From RGIG5472 sp051867635 (GTDB taxonomy: Bacteria; Bacillota; Clostridia; Oscillospirales; Oscillospiraceae): a stretch of 15,181 nucleotides of DNA. The position numbers and the translations under genes are program-made. This document shows positions 1 through 5,139 of this stretch, piece after piece. The stretch is taken from the NCBI GenBank assembly GCA_051867635.1, contig JBJDYT010000066.1, positions 1-15,181 on the forward strand, read 5' to 3'. Position 1 is the stretch's first letter; each line of letters opens with the position of its first letter. The notes under the pieces were generated by a model that saw nothing but the letters and a program-made list of their open reading frames with translations, was not told the origin of the DNA and did no database searches.

Positions 1-820
1 CCTTCTCCTTGCGGAAGCAGGGGGAGTAGGAGGTCAGGGTCTGGGGCAGCTTGTCCTCCGGCATGATCTGGTCGATGAACTTGCCGATCATGGAATGCTC
101 GCTGGTGCCGATCAGGTACAGGTCCTCGCCCTCGATCTTGTACATCATGGCGTCCATGTCGGTCTGGCTCATGACGCCCTCCACCACGTTGCCGTGGATC
201 ATGAAGGGGGGGATGCAGTAGGTGAAGCCCTTGCCGATCATGAAGTCCCGGGCATAGGCCAGCACCGCCTCGTGGAGCCGGGCGATATCGCCCAGCAGGT
301 AATAAAAGCCGTTGCCGGAGACGCGGCCCGCCGCGTCCATGTCCACGCCGTCAAAGCGCTCCATGATCTCCGTGTGGTAGGGGATGGGGAAGTCGGGGAC
401 CACGGGTTCCCCGAAACGCTCCACCTCCACGTTGGCGCTGTCGTCCGGGCCGATGGGCACGGAGGGGTCGATGATGTTGGGGATGAGCAGCATGCGGCGG
501 CGGATCTCGCCGGCGTACTGGTCCTCCAGCACCTCCAGCTCCGCCAGGCGCTCGGCCCCCGCCTTGACCTGGGCCTTCACGGCCTCGGCCTCCTGGAGCT
601 TGGAGGGGTCCTTCTTGGCCTGGCCCATGAGCTGGCCCACCTGCTTGCTCAGCGCGTTGCGGGAGGCGCGAAGCTCGCTGGCCTCCTGGATGGCGGCGCG
701 GTGCTTTTTATCCAGGTCCAGCACCTCGTCCACCAGGGGGAGCTTGTCCTGTTGAAATTTCTTGCGGATGTTTTCCCGGACTTCCTCCGGATGGTCACGC
801 AGGAATTTGATGTCGATCAT
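1..820 (-). CDS. serS: Seryl-tRNA synthetase, C-terminal part cut off by window edge
   Basis: Charges tRNA-Ser with serine in the cytoplasm; a class II aminoacyl-tRNA synthetase. Reading down from the ATG at 820, the protein begins MIDIKFLRDHPEEVRENIRK. A charged helical arm follows (about residues 25-105), the tRNA-binding coiled coil of SerRS. The catalytic core then starts, with a TSEHSMIG stretch and CFRKEK near residue 270, which carries the motif 2 arginine. About 273 residues are present; the family is usually about 420-430, so motif 3 lies beyond position 1. The start is supported by an AAAGAGGT ribosome site about 8 bases upstream. The gap to the upstream gene is only 60 bp and contains a parS site. 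It is too short for the T-box leader often found before serS in Firmicutes, so serS is probably read through from parAB or from a weak local promoter. Identity is very secure. Confidence 0.97.
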   Translation of the reverse strand, partial: MIDIKFLRDHPEEVRENIRKKFQQDKLPLVDEVLDLDKKHRAAIQEASELRASRNALSKQVGQLMGQAKKDPSKLQEAEAVKAQVKAGAERLAELEVLEDQYAGEIRRRMLLIPNIIDPSVPIGPDDSANVEVERFGEPVVPDFPIPYHTEIMERFDGVDMDAAGRVSGNGFYYLLGDIARLHEAVLAYARDFMIGKGFTYCIPPFMIHGNVVEGVMSQTDMDAMMYKIEGEDLYLIGTSEHSMIGKFIDQIMPEDKLPQTLTSYSPCFRKEK

Positions 821-858
821 TGTCAGATACCTCTTTTGATGAGATAGTCGCGGGGACA

Positions 859-874
859 TGTTTCACGTGAAACA
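859..874. promoter_or_regulatory. parS: parS centromere site (ParB/Spo0J binding site)
   Basis: The sequence TGTTTCACGTGAAACA is a perfect 16-bp palindrome identical to the Firmicutes parS consensus recognised by ParB (Spo0J). It lies 6 bp past the stop of the membrane coiled-coil gene and 38 bp before the serS start, so it is inside the likely serS leader. ParB loads here, switches to a sliding clamp with CTP, and recruits SMC condensin to origin regions (known for the family). Its perfect match and closeness to parB make this call close to certain. Confidence 0.97.
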
Positions 875-880
875 AAAGGC

Positions 881-1318
881 TCAGTCTGCTTCGCTTTGGG
901 CCTCCAGCAGCTGCTGCTGCAGGGAGTAGACCTCCTGCTGGAGCTCATAGATGGTCTCACGCTGCGCGGTGATGCGGTCCTCCAGGGCCAGGATCTGCTG
1001 GTTCAGCTCCGCGTTGCGTTCCTCCGCCTCCTGCAGCAGCTGCATGGAATTCATGCTCTCCCGCAGCTCGCCCATGACCTGCAGGTTGCTGCGGTGGCTC
1101 ATGAAAAAGGAGAGGCTCATGAGCAGCAGGGCCACGGCGAACAGGGCGATGAGGTACACATAGACGGGCTTTTGGGGCTTGCCGCTGCGGGTGGTGACCG
1201 TCTTGGGGGCCTCCTGCCGGGGCGCTTCCGCCTGGGGCGTTTCTGCCTGGGGCGTTTCTGCCTGGGGCGTTTCCGCGGCGCCGCCGCGGGTGGTTTCCAG
1301 TTCTTTTTCTTCGCTCAT
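881..1318 (-). CDS. Single-pass membrane protein with coiled coil, coupled to parB; function unknown
   Basis: I do not recognise a named family. The 145-residue protein has an acidic, Pro/Gln/Thr-rich N-terminus (about 1-50) containing three ETPQA repeats and a degenerate continuation. One hydrophobic helix follows (about 52-74, VYVYLIALFAVALLLMSLSF), then a long heptad-like Glu/Gln/Leu-rich coiled coil (about 82-143). No signal peptidase site is evident, so a bitopic protein is likely; which side the coiled coil faces cannot be settled from sequence. Its ATG overlaps the parB stop as ATGA, and a GGAGG site lies inside the end of parB, so it is translationally coupled to parB. The position between parB and serS is where many Clostridia carry a small membrane protein of the DUF4446 type (recalled family knowledge), but the C-terminal domain of that family is not seen here. 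A role in segregation or as a membrane tether for ParB is inference only. FtsL/DivIC-like septal proteins share this architecture and are an alternative. Confidence 0.85.
   Translation of the reverse strand: MSEEKELETTRGGAAETPQAETPQAETPQAEAPRQEAPKTVTTRSGKPQKPVYVYLIALFAVALLLMSLSFFMSHRSNLQVMGELRESMNSMQLLQEAEERNAELNQQILALEDRITAQRETIYELQQEVYSLQQQLLEAQSEAD
1216..1275. repeat. 15-bp tandem repeat encoding ETPQA units
   Basis: Three head-to-tail 15-bp units (1231-1245, 1246-1260, 1261-1275; unit CCTGGGGCGTTTCTG, with one T-to-C change in the last copy) are preceded by a degenerate copy at 1216-1230 with three differences. They lie in frame in the cytoplasm-like N-terminus of the membrane coiled-coil gene. 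The unit is a multiple of three, so copy-number change would lengthen or shorten the linker without a frameshift. Confidence 0.9.
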
Positions 1319-2202
1319 TGGTTTCCTCCGTTTTTGCGGCGCAGGGTGTGCAGGGCTTCCAGCAGGTCGTTCAGGTCGTCCACGCCGTAATACTCGATCT
1401 CAAGCCGGCCCTTGCGGCGGCCGGAGACGATGCGGCAGCCCCGGCCCAGATGCTCCGCCAGCTCACGGGCGGCGGCCTCCGTATAGTTCACGGAGAGGGC
1501 GTCCGCGGACCGTTCTTCCTTTTCCGGCTTCTTCGCCAGCAGCTTTTTTACGAGAGCTTCCGTCTGCCGGACGCTGAGGCCGCTCTCCGCCACGGTGCGG
1601 GCGGTCTTTTCCTGCAGGGCGGGGGAGAGGGGGAGCAGCGCCCGGGCATGGCCGGCGGACAGCGTGCCGTCCTCCACCATCCGGCGCACGGGATCTGCCA
1701 GCTGCAGCAGGCGCATGCAGTTGGCCACGGCGCTGCGGCTCTTGCCCACACGGCTGGCGGCTTCCTCCTGGGTCAGGTCGTACTTTTCCATCAGCGTCCG
1801 GTAGCCCTCGGCCTCCTCCATGGGGTTCAGGTCCTCCCGCTGCAGGTTCTCGATCATGGCCAGCTCCATGGCCTTGCGGTCGTCCGCCTCGATGACCATG
1901 ACGGGCACCTCGCTGAGGCCTGCCAGACGCGCGGCGCGCCAGCGCCGCTCTCCGGCGATGATCTGGTAGTAGCCGCTGGCGAGACGGCGCACGGTGATGG
2001 GCTGGATGACGCCGTGCTGGCGGATGGAATCCGCCAGGTCCGCCAGCGCCTCCTCGTCAAAGCGCTTCCGCGGCTGGGAAGCGCAGGTCTCGATCTGGGA
2101 AATGGGGAGGGAGAGGGTCCGCTCCGCGTCCCGGCTCTCCAGCGCCGCGTCGCCCAGCAGGGCCCCGAGGCCCCGCCCCAGACCTTTTGCCTGATTTGCC
2201 AT
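1315..2202 (-). CDS. parB: Chromosome partitioning protein ParB (Spo0J)
   Basis: CTP-dependent DNA clamp that binds parS, spreads, and loads SMC for chromosome segregation; with ParA it organises the origin region. The 295-residue length is typical. The N-terminal GLGRGLGALL (7-16) is the ParA-stimulating tail. The ParB/CTPase core contains GVIQPI (64-69), GERRWRAARLAG (84-95) and ENLQREDLNPMEEA (118-131). A helix-turn-helix follows (about 143-166, LTQEEAASRVGKSRSAVAN), then a C-terminal dimerisation region. The ATG start is set by AAGGAGG eight to nine bases upstream; this site overlaps the end of parA, and the gap between the genes is only 16 bp. The gene ends in an ATGA overlap with the downstream membrane-protein gene. 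Both parS targets are in this window. The Noc paralogue is unlikely, because the nearby sites are parS rather than Noc-binding sites and parA lies directly upstream. Confidence 0.97.
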   Translation of the reverse strand: MANQAKGLGRGLGALLGDAALESRDAERTLSLPISQIETCASQPRKRFDEEALADLADSIRQHGVIQPITVRRLASGYYQIIAGERRWRAARLAGLSEVPVMVIEADDRKAMELAMIENLQREDLNPMEEAEGYRTLMEKYDLTQEEAASRVGKSRSAVANCMRLLQLADPVRRMVEDGTLSAGHARALLPLSPALQEKTARTVAESGLSVRQTEALVKKLLAKKPEKEERSADALSVNYTEAAARELAEHLGRGCRIVSGRRKGRLEIEYYGVDDLNDLLEALHTLRRKNGGNQ

Positions 2203-2218
2203 AGTTCGGTATACCTCC

Positions 2219-2983
2219 TTACTCCCGCGGCTCGTTCATGCGCAGGAATTCCTCCGCCAGCAGGAGGTACGCCTCCGCGCCCCGGGAGGAGCGGTCATAG
2301 GCCGTGACGGGCTTGCCGTGGCTGGGCGCCTCGGACAGGCGCACGTTCCGGGGGATGACGGTGGCGTATACCTTGCCGGGGAAATAGCGCTTCACTTCCT
2401 CCGCCACCTGCAGCGCCAGATTGGTGCGGCTGTCAAACATGGTCAGCAGCACGCCCTCCAGCGTCAGGGCGGGGTTCAGGGAGCGGCGCACGATGCGGAT
2501 AGTGTTCATGAGATCGCTGAGCCCCTCCAGAGCGAAATACTCGCCCTGCACCGGCACCAGCACGCTGTCCGCCGCGCAGAGGGCGTTGAGGGTCAGCAGC
2601 TCCAGGGACGGGGGGCAGTCGATGAAAATGTAGTCGTATCGGGGCTTCAGCGCTTCGAGGGCCTGCTTCAGCAAAAACTCCCGGCCCTCCCGGTCGATCA
2701 TTTCGATGCCCGCGCCGGCCAGGGCCTTGGAGCTGGGCAGCACGTCGCCGTAGCGGGTGGAGACCACGGATTTTTCCGGGGACGTGCCGTTGATGACCAC
2801 GTCGTAAACCCCGAGAGAGGTGGTCTTGTCCACGCCCATGCCGGAGGTGGCGTTGGCCTGGGGGTCGAAGTCGCAGAGCAGCACGCGCCTGCCCTTTTCT
2901 CCCAGGGCCGCCGCCAGATTCACGCAGGTGGTGGTCTTGCCCACGCCGCCCTTCTGATTCACGATCGCGATGGTCTTTGCCAC
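2219..2983 (-). CDS. parA: Chromosome partitioning ATPase ParA (Soj)
   Basis: Deviant-Walker ATPase that dimerises on DNA with ATP and works with ParB in origin segregation; in Bacillus the homologue Soj also controls DnaA (family knowledge). The 254-residue protein starts MAKTIAIVNQKGGVGKTTT, with deviant Walker A KGGVGKTT at 11-18 and both signature lysines K11 and K16. The CDFDPQAN motif (37-44) and the Walker B-like FIDCPPS (120-126) follow in the expected places. There is no N-terminal helix-turn-helix, so this is the small chromosomal Soj type and not the large plasmid ParA. The start codon is GTG, preceded by a GGAAGGGAG site; no ATG in frame fits the family N-terminus better. It is the first gene of a parA-parB-membrane protein-(serS) unit, with its own promoter about 70 bases upstream and a hairpin in the leader. 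Confidence 0.97.
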   Translation of the reverse strand: MAKTIAIVNQKGGVGKTTTCVNLAAALGEKGRRVLLCDFDPQANATSGMGVDKTTSLGVYDVVINGTSPEKSVVSTRYGDVLPSSKALAGAGIEMIDREGREFLLKQALEALKPRYDYIFIDCPPSLELLTLNALCAADSVLVPVQGEYFALEGLSDLMNTIRIVRRSLNPALTLEGVLLTMFDSRTNLALQVAEEVKRYFPGKVYATVIPRNVRLSEAPSHGKPVTAYDRSSRGAEAYLLLAEEFLRMNEPRE

Positions 2984-3003
2984 AAAAGCACTCCCTTCCG
3001 CAG

Positions 3004-3025
3004 AAAAAACGGCCGCGAGCCGGCC
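3004..3025 (-). terminator. Possible attenuator hairpin in the parA leader
   Basis: On the minus strand a GC-only 5-bp stem (GGCCG / CGGCC, 3021-3025 with 3011-3015) and a 5-base loop are followed, after one G, by six T residues (3009-3004). It lies between the parA promoter and the parA GTG start. A short strong stem plus a T-run resembles an intrinsic terminator and could damp parAB transcription, but the stem is shorter than usual, so this is a tentative call. Confidence 0.35.
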
Positions 3026-3055
3026 CCGTTTTCATACATGTCCATGATAGAAAAC

Positions 3056-3083
3056 AGTATAGCACAAATGCGGAACTTTTCAA
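3056..3083 (-). promoter_or_regulatory. Sigma-A type promoter of parA
   Basis: On the minus strand a TTGAAA -35 box (3083-3078) and a TATACT -10 box (3061-3056) are separated by 16 bp. The TGC just before the -10 makes an extended -10 (TGCTATACT). The predicted transcript starts near 3049, leaving a leader of about 65 bases before the parA GTG. The segment is markedly more AT-rich than its surroundings. Confidence 0.8.
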
Positions 3084-3145
3084 GAAAAAAGCGGGAACTC
3101 CGCGCAAAAAATCGGCGCGGGCCCGGGGCGGCGCGCGGCGCGGCA

Positions 3146-3177
3146 AAAGCGCCCGCCCGGAGAAGGGCAGGCGCTTT
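3146..3177 (-). terminator. Rho-independent terminator after the GH13 gene
   Basis: A 13-bp stem (3146-3158 with 3165-3177, one G-U pair when read on the minus strand) encloses a 6-base loop, with a CTTTT tail on the minus-strand side. It is the likely end of the zapA-to-amylase transcription unit. Its first stem base on the minus strand is shared with the end of the parS site. Confidence 0.7.
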
Positions 3178-3192
3178 GTTTCACGTGAAACA
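3177..3192. promoter_or_regulatory. parS: parS centromere site upstream of parA
   Basis: A second exact copy of the perfect 16-bp palindrome TGTTTCACGTGAAACA lies between the parA promoter (-35 about 94 bp away) and the stop of the GH13 gene. Together with the site at 859-874 it brackets the parA-parB-membrane protein genes. Binding by the ParB encoded next door follows from the exact consensus match; an effect on parA transcription is inference. Confidence 0.97.
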
Positions 3193-3193
3193 T

Positions 3194-3212
3194 CCCGCCT
3201 TCGCCGGGCGGG
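3194..3212 (-). other. Small GC hairpin just after the GH13 stop codon
   Basis: CCCGCC (3194-3199) pairs with GGCGGG (3207-3212) around a 7-base loop, 4 bp past the stop of the GH13 gene. It has no T-run of its own. With the terminator at 3146-3177 it leaves parS sandwiched between two transcript hairpins. It may protect the mRNA 3' end, or simply be GC-rich chance structure. Confidence 0.4.
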
Positions 3213-3216
3213 CAGG

Positions 3217-5124
3217 TCAGACCAGGAGCAGGCCGGAGAGGGGCGGCAGCGTCAGCCGCAGCATGCCGCCGTCGGCGAAGAAGCGCTGGCCCTCCAGCGC
3301 GTCCCGGGCCATGGCGCCCTCCCAGGGCAGGGACAGGGACAGGGGCGTATCCCCGGCGTTCAGCGCCAGCAGGCTGGTCTCGCCGCCGAAGCTGCGGGAG
3401 AAGGCCAGGCCGTGGCCCTGGGCGTACAGGTAGCGGATATCGCCCTTCTGCAAAGAGGGCCGCTCCGCCCGCAGGGCGCCCAGCGCCCGGTGGAAGCCCA
3501 GCAGCGCCGCGTCTTCCTTCCCCCAGGGGTATGTACCCCGGTTGAAGGGGTCCTCCAGGCCCTCCATACCGGCCTCGTCGCCGTAGTACAGCAGCGGCGA
3601 GCCGGGGAAGCAGTACAGCAGCAGGGCCCCCAGGGCCAGCCGCCGCTCCGCCAGCGTCCGCTGGGCGGGGGAGAGGCGGAATACGGAGCGCTCCGCCTTG
3701 TCCCGGGGCAGCTCCTCCTCCGTGGCCCCCAGCAGCGTCAGCATGCGGGGGGTGTCGTGGGTGGAGAGGAAGTTCATGGCGGCGTAGAACGCGTCGGGGG
3801 GGTAGTTCTCCCGCAGGGTCTCCATGGCGTCATAGAAGGCCGCCGCGTCCCCGCCCCGGAGATAGTCCAGCGCCGCGCGGCGGAAGGGATAGTTCATCAG
3901 ACCGTGCAGCTCGTCGCCCAGCAGGTAGCGCCGCCGCTCCCCATAGGCCACCTTGTTGCTGCCGTCCTCCCAGACCTCACCCATGAGGAAAGCGTCGCTC
4001 TTCTCCTCCTCCATGACGGCGCGGATGGTGCGGATGAATTCATCCGGCAGCTCATCCGCCACGTCCAGCCGCCAGGCGGAGGCCCCGGAGCGCAGCCAGC
4101 GCCGCACCACGGAGTCCTGGCCCGTCACAATGAAGTCGAGATAGGAGGGGCACAGCTCGTTCACCGCCGGGAGGGAGGAGATGCCCCACCAGCTCTCGTA
4201 CTCCTTGGGCCACTTGCTGAAGCGGTACCAGGGATAGTAGGGGGAGTCCTGGGACTGGGCCGCGCCCGGCTCCGGAAAATAGCCGGAGGCGTTGAAGTAG
4301 CGGCTGTCGTGGCCGCTGTGGTTGAACACGCCGTCGATCATCACCCGGATGCCCAGCTTCGCCGCCTCGGCGCAGAGGGTGCGGAAGGCCTCCTCGTCCC
4401 CCAGCATGGGGTCGATGCGCAGATAGTCGGCGGTGTTGTAGCGGTGGTTGGAGCTGGACTCGAAAATGGGGCAGAGGTAGATGGTCCGGACGGAGAGGGA
4501 GGCCAGGTACGGCAGCTTCTCCGTGATGCCCCGAAGATCGCCGCCGAAGAAGTCGTAACACCACTGGGGCTCCTCCTGACGGGGGAGGTAGTTCACCGGC
4601 TCGTCCCAGTCCAGGTGCACCTTCCGCGCGCCGATCATTTCGGAGGCGTCAGGGATGTGGGAACGGCGAAAGCGGTCTGGGAAAATCTGGTAGGATACGC
4701 CCTCTCCGAACCATTGGGGCGTCTCGTTTTTCCGGTAGACGGTCAGCTGGAAGGGCTGCACCTGGCGGTCCTCCACAAAGCCGGCGCGGTCAAAGAGCCG
4801 GACCGTCCCCTTTTTTCCCTCCAGCCGGAAGTGGTACCAAAGCAGCTCCGGCTCTGCCGGGGCGGTGAGGGTCAGGCGGAAGAGGGCGCAGCCGTCCTCT
4901 CTGCCGGCGTAGGTCATGGGCAGCTCCTGCTCCTTGCCGGAGAATTCCTGGCGCAGCAGCAAAAAAGCCCGCTGCACCCCTTCCTTGAGAGAGGGGCGCA
5001 GGGTCAGACAGATCTCGGTGTGCAGCGGCGCCGCGCCGAAGGGGGTCTTGCAGCGGCTGTCGCGGGGGTCGAACACAGGGCGGAGCGGCGGCACCGCGCC
5101 GCTCCGGATGGACAGGTGGGACAT
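3217..5124 (-). CDS. Cytoplasmic GH13 alpha-glycosidase (neopullulanase / maltodextrin-hydrolase type)
   Basis: Hydrolyses alpha-glucosidic bonds in maltodextrins, cyclodextrins or pullulan-like substrates (family inference; exact specificity not readable). The protein is 635 residues. An N-terminal beta-rich region (about 1-130) precedes a (beta/alpha)8 barrel that opens with YQIFPDRF (145-152). All four conserved GH13 regions are present: DGVFNH (264-269), WRLDVADE (351-358) with nucleophile D354, GEVW (382-385) with acid/base E383, and STHDTPR (454-460) with H456-D457. YYGDEAGMEG (513-522) and a C-terminal beta domain follow. No signal peptide is visible. An in-frame ATG 17 codons upstream overlaps pbp2; I prefer the ATG at 5124 because GAGGAGGAG lies 6 bases before it. 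It begins 13 bp after the pbp2 stop, so it is probably co-transcribed with the wall-elongation genes, an odd partner for them. Confidence 0.92.
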   Translation of the reverse strand: MSHLSIRSGAVPPLRPVFDPRDSRCKTPFGAAPLHTEICLTLRPSLKEGVQRAFLLLRQEFSGKEQELPMTYAGREDGCALFRLTLTAPAEPELLWYHFRLEGKKGTVRLFDRAGFVEDRQVQPFQLTVYRKNETPQWFGEGVSYQIFPDRFRRSHIPDASEMIGARKVHLDWDEPVNYLPRQEEPQWCYDFFGGDLRGITEKLPYLASLSVRTIYLCPIFESSSNHRYNTADYLRIDPMLGDEEAFRTLCAEAAKLGIRVMIDGVFNHSGHDSRYFNASGYFPEPGAAQSQDSPYYPWYRFSKWPKEYESWWGISSLPAVNELCPSYLDFIVTGQDSVVRRWLRSGASAWRLDVADELPDEFIRTIRAVMEEEKSDAFLMGEVWEDGSNKVAYGERRRYLLGDELHGLMNYPFRRAALDYLRGGDAAAFYDAMETLRENYPPDAFYAAMNFLSTHDTPRMLTLLGATEEELPRDKAERSVFRLSPAQRTLAERRLALGALLLYCFPGSPLLYYGDEAGMEGLEDPFNRGTYPWGKEDAALLGFHRALGALRAERPSLQKGDIRYLYAQGHGLAFSRSFGGETSLLALNAGDTPLSLSLPWEGAMARDALEGQRFFADGGMLRLTLPPLSGLLLV

Positions 5125-5130
5125 AAGGGA

Positions 5131-5139
5131 CTCCTCCTC
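5131..5139 (-). promoter_or_regulatory. Ribosome binding site that sets the GH13 start
   Basis: GAGGAGGAG on the minus strand lies 6 bases before the ATG at 5124 and overlaps the pbp2 TGA stop by two bases. It argues for the MSHLSIRSG start over the longer reading frame that opens at 5175 inside pbp2. Confidence 0.8.

Noticed and set aside
95..847. Plus-strand 250-codon open frame opposite serS
   Set aside because: It is the antisense shadow of serS, with His/Val/Leu-rich low-complexity translation typical of reversed GC-rich codons and no family motif.
2959..3045. Possible 28-codon upstream reading frame overlapping the parA start
   Set aside because: It begins only about four bases after the predicted transcription start, has no ribosome site, and its translation shows nothing conserved.
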